From: Liolophura sinensis
Lineage: Eukaryota > Mollusca > Polyplacophora > Chitonida > Chitonidae
DNA: 64,000 nt
Assembly (NCBI RefSeq): GCF_032854445.1
Contig: NC_088302.1
Span: forward strand, 20,329,338-20,393,337
Reading direction: 5' to 3'
Shown: positions 1 to 29,000 of the stretch, piece after piece
Numbering within the stretch: position 1 is the first letter of the stretch
Layout: each line of letters starts with the position of its first letter
Made by a program: the position numbers and the translations under genes
Notes under the pieces: model-generated
What the model saw: only the letters and a program-made list of their open reading frames with translations
Database searches by the model: none
Told to the model about the DNA's origin: nothing

Positions 1-1
1 G

Positions 2-16339
<16,338 letters not shown>

Positions 16340-17147
16340 CTCTGTCAGTGTGCGTGCTGGGCATGATATCCCAAACTTACGCCAGTTCTTTAATTAGTCC
16401 TACAGAGATTTTGACCGACGGCCTCCAGCAGGCTAGCCAGCCTGCCCTCTGCTCGTTAAGAGAACTTCTTTATCTAATGGCTAATTGCATTTGCCTATGT
16501 TTTGGGCTTTTGTCTTAGCTGGCTGTTGCATTTTAAGGTTTTGCTGCTTTAAGCAACACAATCGTGAGTGATTCAAACTGTACGTATATTTAGTTGAATT
16601 CTTTGTCAACATTTTTATGCCATGATATTGGCGTTTGCCGAGACCGTGACCTTAGTTTAGGTTTGCATCTGTGCGTACAGTTTGTCCACTGGAACTGCCT
16701 CTGAGCATTATAAAGAGCAGTGTAGTGGAATACAACATTTGCAAATTGTTACCTTGAAAGCGTAAAAATTCTAAATAATTTTACCCGAGTAGTTTGTTAT
16801 TGATGAAGTTATGAGCAAGCGTCACAGGTTGAGAATCAGTGATTTTATATCAAGGTTTCTAATTCATGAGCTGTCATATTTATCACACTAATTACATTGC
16901 CTTTTTTGTGGGCGCCTTCATTTTGTGCTGTAAACAGTCTCTTAACTTAAGATTTGGCACCAGTGTCAGTTTACAGGACCAAACACTGGTTTATATGTTG
17001 TAAGTGTAGCAGTCATGTTATGCTATGCTGACAAATTCTTGATTTGATGATAGTACACAGATGCACTGTTTTGTCTTTATTGAGTTTGACAGCTAATTTT
17101 AGTTGCCTTTTATTTTGATCATCTTGCACATATCCAGATAAAATAAA
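16340..17147 (+). terminator. ZFR: ZFR 3' UTR and candidate polyadenylation signal
   Basis: The stretch after the ZFR stop has no coding signal and is AT-rich. The first good AATAAA on this strand within an AT-rich context is at 17142-17147, about 800 bases after the stop, inside GATAAAATAAAAGG. Cleavage would follow shortly after. The assignment is inferred; no transcript was seen. Confidence 0.45.
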
Positions 17148-18290
17148 AGGTCATGTGCAGAAACATTTTTCTGTTGTCTTATTAGTCCGGGTAGTTTTGT
17201 CAGAGATATTAAGCAATTTCTCAAATCAGGGAAATCACTCTGGACGCGGCTCATTTACACAAAAGTATGTAAATGGATTTTTAGCTTGCCATATTCTGAG
17301 CGACAGCATCCATTGACAGGGAAAGCAATAATAAACAATGTTATGAGTGTTATCTTAAAAAATACTACAAATATTGAGCTCCGGTTTTTCACGCAACACA
17401 AGGGGGACCTTCCATCATTCATTTGCTCTGTGCATATTAATTATTGTATTAAAATTACAAAATTCACGACTTGGTGTATTTTGTACAAGTATCTAGTAAA
17501 TGTTTGGTCAATACATGCAGTACTTTTTGAGATACCATCCTACAGGCGAGCTCTTGGGTAACGGTGCTACCAAATCTAATTTCATAACTTTTGTTTTGAA
17601 TCATATCGCTTGATGGCACTATAACCTAGATGTCTAACTGTAACCCGCCCACCACTATCTGTATTCTGGGATTGTGTGGGGACATTGCACAAGGTGTCTT
17701 CTGTGTCAGGCAGCATGTACAATATGGTATGTGGCATGAAAAAGAGGCAGCCTATGCATATGTTTTAGTGAGCAAATGGTTCCAATGCAAAGAACTGATC
17801 AACAGCAACCTTGTGGCCATTATCTCTATCAAGACAAGCAATACAAACAGGTCCAACATTTTAGGTGTTCAACACTTTGTAGAGCTACTCTCGACAGTGA
17901 AGGACTTGAGGAAACCCAATTCAGCCACTAGCACGGGACTTGTACTCACTTCCTTTTTGGCGCTCAGCACTAAAATGTTACATCAGGGAAACAGGACTGT
18001 TTGGCCTGGTGCCCGTACAACGTGACGGATGTCCTGGTTTTGTTGATGGGATACCATCAGTGGCGGCCTGGACTTGTGCTGCCACAAGCAGACAACACCT
18101 GTACACACACCTAATGGCCCATGGTCATCGTACAAAATGAAAACCCAACTGTGCATACATACACACATTTTGTAAGCCTGACAAGTATGTGTAAAAGTGA
18201 TTAGGTTGATTACCAGCTCTTCTTCAATATTAACATAAATGTTGGTTTGAGCTCAAGTTTGAACAGATTGATCGAATTCCAACTGGTAGG

Positions 18291-18404
18291 TTTCATGAAT
18301 CATACTTAGTGTTAAGTTGCCCTTAGCTAAGTGCACTTTATATCTCTACAACATACGTAGTCATGGATGTTAAGGGCTTACTTAGCTAAGTGAGCTTCAC
18401 GAAT
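18291..18404. mobile_element. MITE-like palindromic element D, copy 1
   Basis: About 114 bases starting TTTCATGAAT and ending CTTCACGAAT, with long inverted arms (TTAGCTAAGTGCACTT against CTTAGCTAAGTGAGC). Same arrangement as 32157-32283. Confidence 0.55.
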
Positions 18405-19619
18405 CTGGACCCAGGAGACTAAACCCCTACGAGTCATTCATGCGATTGTACCCGTATCCATAACTGTGTGTGAAAACTGATGCTAAAATCATAGCCAGAT
18501 GATAGGCCTAATGAGAGATACAGTTCATGTTATGCAAAATCCTGTTTCTCAAAGTGAACTTTCTACAAAATGACTGACATATTAATATATTATTAACAAG
18601 TCTAGTCTATCTGATACCATGAAAATCACTTCACATGAATTCTTAGCCCCAAGCAATATTTATTTCGTGGGCATGTTTACTTTTCTGTTGCCAATCGGTC
18701 TATTGCTTTTTAATATGTTAACTCTGTGACAAGAAGTTAATCAGTTACCATGGTACCCCAAACACATGCACCTGAGCAGTCTGGGAGGCCTGCACAGATA
18801 TTTTTGAGCTCTAATTTGCCAAGTTATCGTTCCTACCTTTCCCTCAATAACGATGAAACCCCAAAGTTCGGATATTCTATGTATCGAGGTGATAACAAGC
18901 TTGCCATGACCTAACACTTGATCAATGATGTTGAATGTTCTAATCCACTCAGACTCAAACTCAAACTGGTTTGATCTTCCATATATTATAGTAGCTTATT
19001 CAATGTTTGTCAGTAACTTACAAGTCGCTGTCACATGATAAATAAGACTTTAATTTATCACATTCACACATCACAAGTATTCCCTGTATATAATTTATAA
19101 AAGTATAATACAGAACTATAAATGTACATTAACTAAAGCTTGGATGGGTCTCATATCACAGTTTAACACTTCAGCAGTCACAAATATTTAACTGGTTTCA
19201 TATTTGGAGTATTAATTTAGCAATAACCAAAAAATAAATATTAAACTGTTCAGCAGTAAATACTTCAATAATACAGCAGTTGTCACTTCGTCAAAGCATA
19301 TCTACACTCGCATATAAAGGGTAACACATTCTAACATAGGATGGTAGCAACACTTTAACTTTCAACTTAAAATGTCCAGATTCTATGATGAAATAACTGT
19401 TTAATTTTTTACAAACACTTAGTGTTCAATCAAATGATGCACTGAACATATTAGGCATGTGTACAAGAACATTAAGAAAATCCTCACATCCTTAAAGTGC
19501 CACATGTTCTTCATTTCAGAACTGCCTAAATACATATTCTTAGCTTTCAAGTACATACCAGAACAAAAGCTGAAGTTCTCATCACAGATCTGAAGATTTA
19601 ACTGAAGACAGACAAAAGT

Positions 19620-19625
19620 TTTATT
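19620..19625 (-). terminator. CCDC87: Candidate CCDC87 polyadenylation signal
   Basis: TTTATT on the plus strand reads AATAAA on the coding strand, about 394 bases past the CCDC87 stop codon. Other AATAAA matches lie further downstream (for example near 18660), so this is the nearest candidate rather than a proven site. Confidence 0.35.
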
Positions 19626-19680
19626 CATACTGGCTGCCAAGGATGGTCAGACATTTTACTGTAGTGCTTGAAAGCAGAAA

Positions 19681-19882
19681 TACTGTAAAGTTTGGCCTGT
19701 AAAAATGCACATTCAAAAGCACATAAAGGCCTTAATATGAAACTTTCGATGCCAACACTTTACTTTTTCTGAAAAGAAATTAATCAAACATCACAAAAAA
19801 GTCTTATTTGGGACTTTCAAGTTGAATGACTCGATCAGAATCAAGCAAAATGTGTCACAATACTGTCAGGTATGACACTTAA
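19681..19882. repeat. Dispersed repeat F, copy 1
   Basis: Shares ordered blocks with 27377-27540 and 31564-31775: GTAAAAATGC, AGCACATAAAG, AATCAAAC with CACAAAAAA, and ACTGTCAGGTATGA. Unit is about 200 bases with no coding capacity. Confidence 0.6.
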
Positions 19883-20018
19883 ACACATATTGAAAGAGAT
19901 TCTTAAACCTGTTCATGTGTTGGTAAATATTCTCTAGAAATAACTTCAGAATGCTTAGTACAGGCTGTCATGATTTTGTACAGGTGATTCCGTGCTGAGT
20001 TGGTTTTCCAGGTACAGC

Positions 20019-23000
20019 TCAGCCTCGGCTGTCCAAAAGAAGAGGGTCTAGATGGGTGGGTTTCAAAGGGATCTGCCGGACAACAGTCTCATACTTGATA
20101 GCATTGTTCTTCCTCTCTTCACTGAGCCAGTGCAGCATCTCAATCCTGTCCCACTTCATCTTGTCCGTGTAAGGTCGACCCTGTGAATAGTTAGCATCAT
20201 TTTGTGCAAACTGTAAATAATTCATTAGCAGCGAAAAGCAAGTCGCTCTTTCTGTGTATGGGTTGGTGTGTCAGATTTTTCACGAGTGAATGATGACAGT
20301 TTTTTTTTTAACCATGGCCCAGCGATTGCGAACTTGTCCCTGTTTCGAAACAAGGCACTATTGTGACAGTAGCATATTGTACAGCACCTGTAAGATATGT
20401 TACAAAGGCCTTCACTAATTCTAACAGAAGAAATTGCATGTATATTAATGAGCAATATGTTAAAGTTTCTTACCAAGCATTGCTGTAGTTCAACTATTTC
20501 TCTGTCTAGGGTACAATCCAACAGAGCACAATGAGGTAAAATTTTCATCAAGCACAAGTTCTTGCTTTTAACCTTCAAATATCTAAATAGCCTGTTAGTG
20601 GACGTACTGTACCTTATAAGTGATGATGTCATTAAAGTTGTTCTTCACATAGTCCAGTTCTCTTTTTATATCCTCTTCAACATCCTCAATACACTGCAAA
20701 GGAAAAACAAAAACAGTACAATATTTAAATATTCATCCTTTACTAGTAAGAAACTGGTTATATGCTATTACAAAGCAGTGCAGAGTTCAGTTATTCATGA
20801 GCAACTGTTGGTTAACACCTTCACAAAAGTCGTATTTCTTGCAGTCATAAGTCTTTTTACAGGTGACAATGTCTAGGTTATAGCACCATGCTATTAAAGG
20901 TGGTGTGATTTATGAGGCAGGTTGAGAAAACAGGATTCACACAGATTTGTGAAAGGGATTCCTGGCTTTTGACATAGTGATTGTGGTGGTGGTATTTTGG
21001 TTATTTGACTTCTGCTTGACTCCATCTGAAATAAATGTTCTGGCCTCGACACGCATCACATATTTGTTGAAGATTATTCCACAAAGATGATGGGGGCCTC
21101 CGTGGCTTAGATGGTTAGCGCGCTAGCAGAGCATAATGACCCAGGAGTCTCTCACCAATGCGGTCGCTGTGAGTTCAAATCCAGCTCGTGCTGGCTTCCT
21201 CTCCGTCCGTACGTGGGAAGGTCTGTCAGCAACCTGCAGATGGTCGTGGGTTTCCCCCGGGCTGTGCCCGGTTTCCACCCACCATAATGATGGCTGCCAT
21301 TGTAAAAGTGAAATATTCTTGAGTACGGCATAAAACACCAATCAAGTAAGTAAGTAAGTATAAAGATGATGCATACCAAGATGGTTTCCCATGTACACAG
21401 TTATTTACAAAGGTACTTTCTTCTTTAAGAAAAATTCAAAAAAATACTAAAGACCACATTCACAAATAACTACATGTATACACACACATGGAGTTTTATG
21501 TTTTTTTCTTTAATACAAGCTAGAATATTTCCACAGTACTAGCAAAGGATGCTACATCTGTTTATCACTAAGGCGTCCTGTATGTCAGGGTTAAGATTAA
21601 CTTACTCACCCTGTAGTAGTAACTCCTTTCCCGTGCCTCATCCAGCCTGGCAGCAGAGGAGCCTTTGTGACCTGGGGAGATAACACAAAACATGAAAGCT
21701 CCATAGATCTACTCTTCGTTCTTAAATCAATTCCCATGATAATAAGGCAAGTTTGAAAGTATCAAAAGTTTCAATGCAATGCGTTTCTAAATGCAGACAC
21801 TCATTCACTAAGCTTGATGCTGCAACTGATTGACCGTGTGTGATTTTAAAGCAGCAGTAATTGCTTCACTTACTAAGTAAATGTACGTTAAATGACCTAA
21901 AATTTTGTCGTGAAAAGTGCAACAACTATTAAATGCAGACACTCATTCCCCAAGCTTTAGGCTTGATCAGGTCACTGTTCCATACTCTCAAAAACAACAG
22001 AAAGCACTACAGGTATACAAGCAAATAAAACTGCGTGGCAAGAGAGAAGGTCTTCTATGAAAATCCAAATAAAAAAAAAGCATCCTGTATATGTATATGC
22101 CAGGGTGTTGCACAGACAAACGTCAGCCATTAGACCGGTTAGTGAATAAAGGGGCTAAAAACAAACAGAAAAGCAATTACTGCACAAGTTCTGTTTTTGG
22201 TGGAAAAATAAATACCGCAAAATCCACAAAAGTAAATGTCTTGCAAAGAAAAAGGCATTTACAATAAAATATATTTTTCTATTGGAGAATGTCACAAGAA
22301 TTACCTTTTGTAAAGAACCGGTTTGGGTCTGAAGCATTTCTTTCAAACTTCTCCAGCTTTCTGAGGATGGATTCTCTCTGAGTTATCAGCTGTGCCACTT
22401 GTTCCCACTTCAGTATGGCCTATTAGCAGACAATAGAACATGGGTCACCCACTCTACACATGCTGGTAAAACATACAGCACTGGCTGGTAAAACAATCTC
22501 ACAATAGGTTAGGGAGAAACTAATGAGAACATGGTGTAAATCAATTTGTGTTATAATTAAAGAATGCATTGGCAAGTGAGTTACCAGTGACAAAGTGATT
22601 TACGAAAATACCATGTATACATGTTATTATATTTCCTTTACCCTCAATACACACACACCCGTGCCAACCCACCTCTACAACAGACTCACACTACATGTCC
22701 AGCCTGATGGTGGAATTTCGAAAGCTTAAAATATTTGACTCCTCAAGCCTGTAGTAGATGTACTTGTCTCGATTATCTCCCCTGGAGGTAATCAGCCATT
22801 TTTTCAATGGACAACAATATATATCAACTGTTGCATAGCACAGGTCTACTCATCATTTTGCGATGTCTTAATCCAGATCACATCATAGAACATACTATAC
22901 TGTTTGTTGTACACACATATTTATATATTAATTTGTGATGTGAATATACTAAGTGTGAATGTCAAGGTATCACACAAGTCTTCCGCCGTACTTGGGGAGG

Positions 23001-26000
23001 CCTGACAGCAACCTGTGGATGGTCGTGCGTTTCCCCCGGCCTCTGCCCTGTTTCCTCCCACCATGATGCTGGTTGACGTCGTTTAAGTGAAATATTCTTG
23101 AGTACGGCGTAAAACACCAATCAAATAAATAAATAAATAAATATCACACAAGTGGCATGTTCCTGCAACAGCTCAAGAACAATAAGCCATTGATCTTCAA
23201 GTAAATGTTTAATAAATAATACTAGTAAATGAATAGACAATAAATTCTGTCCCTCCTGTAAACTGTACTATTACATGTAACCTGGTTCACTGGCACCACC
23301 ATGTACATGTAGGTGAACTCTAAATGGTCAAGTAACTGGTTGATAACACAGTAAAAAAAACATTCATTGGTATTTTTCTTAACATTTCATAGCTGAAAAA
23401 AAACTGTTTTTGCCTATACAGTCCCAGATCTAAAATATTTACCATAAAGGTCATGGACTTTGCCAAACAATATTTACATGTTTTAACTACTTGTAAATTG
23501 ACAAACCTTTTGTGACAAGAGTTTTCTTAAATTGGGTGCTCAGCAGGAATTGCTTTCTTCAATTTTCTTGACTTCTCTTGAAAATTTGCGAAAAAAATTC
23601 TTGTTCTGCTCCAATGTTAAGAACATTCTCACATAAGAAATGGTGAGAAAAATCAAGAAAGGGTTATAATAATTTGTTTCTGACTGTGAATGATTTAAAA
23701 GCTCTGACTCAACTCCCTCAAAGGCAGGTAAGTGATACAGATCTGTTTGATACTCACCGGTTCAAGTTGCTGGTAGCAATCATTACCACTATACTTGATG
23801 GCCATGTCAAGACGAAGGGCATCAGGCATCAGTAGGGCATTCCACACTTGCTCTAGTCTCTCCTGGGGTGGTATGGTCTTCTCTCCAGCCTGCTACAATA
23901 GAAACGTACTACACACATATCAAGGCACATCCAGAACTCTACTATTATACATGTACCTAGCAGAATGATTCTTGGTTTCCCCTGGCCAATACATGGCCAC
24001 ATGATATTCTGGAAAACAGGTTGTACGACGATAATACAACGTCACACTCATAAAGTAACATCCTACGCTCATGAGGCATGATCATGCACTAATATGGAAT
24101 GATCAAGAGTGCATATTTCACTGCCATTGCCTCCCTTTGTGTGCTCTCTTGCTTGTTTGTGAAGTAAACACCTTAAGATAGCTAGCTCTGCTAATGAAGT
24201 ACAAATTCAGCGATTTAAAGAACCAAATGAACAAGGACACTGTTTTTCCACTACAATAAAATATCATACACTATATAATAGTGCATGCTGGGAGATGGGA
24301 TATCACAAATTGCCGGCTCTTGACAAATATCCTATCCCTCAGCATGTGAACGCCAGTTGCTATCTGTATAATGTATGTCAGCACATATTTATACAGATAT
24401 ACAATTTACATCATGTGCATTTTCTTCTTCTCCAGTAATAAAAGACTACAATATCTGTATATAGCCTCCTTTCAAAATTATGCAGAATGTTTTGTGCGAA
24501 ACTATCCATACAGAATATACTATTATTTATAGACATTTTTTTTGTTTTCAACCTGGATAGCTTACCGGTGAGGCAGAGGATCTGTCAGAACCTGCCTTAC
24601 TAGCTGGAACCGACAAGTTCTTAGATGTTGGTGACTGCGGTTGCACCTCTGTAGTTGGAGTCCTGTAAACCCCAAAACAAAAAACTATTTAGGAAAATCA
24701 GTTTTGAAAGTGTGTATGAATCACAATGTGTGTTAAAAGATGTGAAAATATCAACATGCCTCAATCCAGAACAGTGAACCACACAACCATAGGAAGTTGG
24801 GATCAGCATGAGGATGGAAGTTGGGATCAGCATGAGGATAGGAAGTTGGGATCAGCATGAAGATAGGAAGTTGGGATCAGCATGAGGATAGGAAGTTGGG
24901 ATCAGCATAAGGATGGAAGTTGGGATCAGCATGAGGATAGGAAGTTGGGATCAGCATGAGGATAGGAAAATGGGATCAGCATGAAGATAGGAAGTTGGGA
25001 TCAGCATGAGGATAGGAAGTTGGGATCAGCATAAGGATGGAAGTTGGGATCAGCATGAGGATAGGAAGTTGGGATCAGCATGAGGATAGGAAGATGGGAT
25101 CAGCATGAGGATAGGAAGTTGGGATCAGCACAAGGATAGGAAGTTGTGATCAGCATGAGGATAGGAAGTTGGAATCAGCATGTACTGTACTGTGCTGGTT
25201 GACCTATTGCAGCTAGCTGCAGTGTACATTACCTGATCCCCCTTGCAGAACGCCTGGCCTGTGCACGAGCCTGAAGTGTCAGTCTGGAGCGTCGGCCTAA
25301 CTCTGGGTCTGGGCTGCCCTCATCAGGAGTCTGGTCCTTTTCTAGAAAAGCAACAACATGTGATATCGGCGTTGAGTGGTGCAGACAGGACATCTTTTAG
25401 GTGTGCAGTTCCGATGCAGGGCTATTCTTGCGCTGACTGAGTGTGCAGTATACTGACACTAATGCAATGACAAATTGCATTATTTTGGCTTTTTTTCCCC
25501 TTTCTGATGTTTGTTTCCTAACAATCTGCGTGTTCAATGAAAATTTGGTTGAACGATAAGTAGGTTGTAGGCATGATTAACATAGTCCCTGGTTATATGT
25601 ACCATGTACACTGGTTATACTTAGGTAACTTACCCTCCACCTTGGGATCCTTGCCTAAACCACCCATCATCACCGAGTTCACATTCCAAAATCCTTCTGT
25701 ATACTCAGACTTCTGGGCTTTTAATTCTGCCAACTTCTTTTCTCTCTCAATACTGTAAAATAATGAGTGTTTCCATGAAGTTTATGTAAATTTATATCCC
25801 AGCAAAGATTTTTTTGATACTACATGTAGGTCTAGTACAAATTATTATGTATATAGCATAACTTAGCAATAGTGATTATATTCTTTGACATCTCAAATTG
25901 TGCCTTCCTCTTGTTTTGTCAAAGAATGACAAAGTGTGATTTAACATGTCAAGTTCGGATTACAAGTTAAGGTCCTTCTTGACTTGTACGGCTTTAAAAT

Positions 26001-29000
26001 TTTTAAAAAATCTCACTTTTTAGCTTGATGTTGTCGTACATGAATTTCATGCTGTTCTAGTACTTGGAACAAAGGCAAAGTGTGCCTGTTACATGTGCAA
26101 ATATGACGACTGTCTGTAACTTCAACAGACAGCACATGTACCTGAGCGCTTGTTTTGTAGTTAAGGTGGGCTCAAGTATTTGTGGCTCTGTGTGTGGGAG
26201 CATTAGTCCGACATGGCGGGGCATGAGGGAATGAGGGTGGGAGTGGTGGTGAGAAGGAATGAGCGGGGAAGGAGCAAAATCCTCTTCTCCCTCATCCTCT
26301 GGGTCGTAGAAATGATAGAGTACGCCCAAGAAATCTGTGTCCTGAAAACATTAGTCAAGAAAATGTCAAATGATTTCAAATCAATGTGTTTACAAATTAA
26401 AACTACCTTTATTTTGATAAACAAGTTCTGCTCATACATTTCCTGTGTGGATACATATTTCATGTTATGGTCTGGTAATACTGAGTGTAGAATTTAGACT
26501 TCTGTGGAGGCATATTTTATGAATTCAGAGGTGCTTCCGACGTGACGATATTCACCCTAGTCAAGTTAGAGGAGATGTTTTTCATGTAGTCAAACAGAGA
26601 GAACAGTTCATTAAGGTGGACCACCTTCACATTTCATGAAGTCATAGATGTTTACTATGTTTGGACACTCACCTTTGTGGAGACATATTTCAAGTAGTCA
26701 TCAGTGGATATGGTATTCTTCCACCACTGGAACCAGGATGCATATGTCCTCGCCATCTTCTCAGCTACAATTGTAGGGATGTTTTCGTTCATCATAAAAT
26801 TATTGTCTTTAGCCTTTAAAACCTCAGCAATCTTGTCCATATTTGGTGTCTGTTAGGAGGAACACAAAAATATTCTTAAAACACAATTGTGAAAATGCAA
26901 TTTTAATTTCCTTGCACCCTTTATTTGGAAAAACCACAGACAAATTCTCAATCTTGATATTAATACTGATTTCGGCTGGTAAACCCTCTGCGATCTAAAT
27001 TATTTTTGGAGCTTGTTGGAAAATGGAACACATTTGCGAAAAGTAACCTGTTGAAAACAGCATGTCATGTGTTTTAATGGATATGGGTTGTAAAATCTAA
27101 AACATAAAGTGAGAAAATGTCTTAAGGTTTGTCCATTGATGCACTTTATATAGTGCACTCTCCACATCAGTTAATTTCCACTGCCTAGCAAAATGTTTCT
27201 CTTCTACAAGCATGTAATATTTTTAATGGAATTTATGACAAGGTAAAATATCCAGATTTTTGTTCATTAATAAAAGGATTATTTCACACACAACAATATT
27301 ATTTATTACACACCTGGGTACACTGGTTATTGAAACCTTCCATACTCTATTTCACCTGAAGTTTGTTATGAAAAAATCCACTTTCAGATTTAGACCATAT
27401 AAAGCACATAAAGACCATAAAATCACGCCTTTAAAGTTTTTCTGACAATAAACTAATCAAACTTTACAAAAAAACTCTTTAAGTGGCCCTAAAAGGTGGG
27501 TTAATCATTCAGAATCAAGTAGAATGTGTCACCTAATAAATATTTCTTACTTTTACTAGAAAGATATCAACTTGTAAGCAGAAGAGAATAGGGTACAGCA
27601 TGAACACTGTTCTTTGCTTGTCATGCTTAAATGTGTGATGTATGGTTTGGGACATTTTGAAATTATCATGTGAGATAAGACAGACACATGTGTGATGACA
27701 ACCACCCATAGTCAATAAATGTATCGCACATATCACATTGTGAAAAATGGTATTATCAGAGGTATTCTTACCACTGGGGGAAACTGACTTTCACCGTGCA
27801 AGTTTTTTGGAGGGTTTTTTGGCCTGAAAGAAAAAAAAAAAGGGTACATTGATCAGAATATTCACACAAAATCAGTCTCTTTCATGTAGAAGGAAATCTG
27901 TGGAAACCAAAAATACGATATAGGTAATATGAAAATACTTGGATGAATTTTAATTGGCGTTTTATGGTGTATTCAATAATATTGGATGGGAGTTAGCTTT
28001 ATGGGCAGAGGAAACTAGGCAGAGCACAGGAAAAACTGGACAGAGCATGACGAAAACGAGAGATACTGCAGGAAACTGGACATATCCTCCTGGAAACCAC
28101 AACCCTTTATTTACTTTTTACAAGCCTTTGACACAAAAGCTGCAGCAAAGCATTAATGGGAGCTGGATTTAAGCAAACAATATATTTACTTTATGTACAT
28201 GTAGCAAAAAAGTTTACGCATGGGGAGAGCTGTAATACACTGTCATTACGTTTTCACCCATTCCTTGACATTCCCATCTCCCCAGGGGGCACCCATGGGC
28301 CTCTCCAGTGCAGGGTTGATCAAACGACATGCTTTCCTCTTATTGAGTGTTGCTGATGGCATGACATCTGAGAGGTTCACCTTGTCAGCAGATGGCATCA
28401 CGATGTCATCCTACAACATAGCAGTTTAGTTTATTTATTTATTTGACTGGTGCTTTATGGTGTACTCAAGAATATTTCACTTATACAATGGCAGCCAGCC
28501 TTGTGGTGGGAGGAAATGGGGCAGAGTCTGGCAGAAACCCACGACCATCCATTACATTTAGCCTAACATTGGCGTCTGAGGAAAATTTCACAAAGCTATT
28601 TAGAGATTAGATGAATAATGGAGAAAATTGAGGAGCTAAATGTTTGTGAACTCCTAAAGGAAAGAGGTGTCTCTTGTACCATTCTGAAATTGTACCAACT
28701 GCCACCACTGAGATTACATCTCTAAAATACTTGGGCGCCATACTTTTTACAACAGTGATGTCGAAAGCGAGGGCATAACGTCACCTGATCTGAGATGACT
28801 ACTTTCGCCATGTAAACAGTTGCACATGATGGTGAACGTACAAAACTGTTGAGCAGTGTGCTATTTACAGGGTTCGTGGGTATTATCATCACCATCCGTG
28901 CTCAAGCTGAACCATAGCAATTTAAATATATTTACACACTTATCACTTGATTGTGCACAACAGAATTCAGAGGGGATATAACAATAGTTATTGTGGGTTC

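Larger units (their letters stand above)
17148..20018. other. Spacer between convergent ZFR and CCDC87 3' ends
   Basis: No gene is supported here. It contains a MITE-like palindrome (18291-18404), a dispersed repeat copy (19681-19882), and a worn stretch around 17880-18035 that on the minus strand resembles the body of a mollusc SINE (CTGATGTAACATTTTAGTG). A 131-codon open frame at 17630-18025 shows no recognisable domain. A minus-strand AATAAA at 19620-19625 may serve CCDC87. Confidence 0.6.

Noticed and set aside
17630-18025. 131-codon plus-strand frame downstream of ZFR
   Set aside because: No family resemblance; it overlaps a worn SINE-like stretch on the other strand.
21103-21181. tRNA gene suggested by perfect-looking A and B boxes
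   Set aside because: The boxes are 70 bases apart, no cloverleaf forms, and the segment is the head of a repeated SINE.
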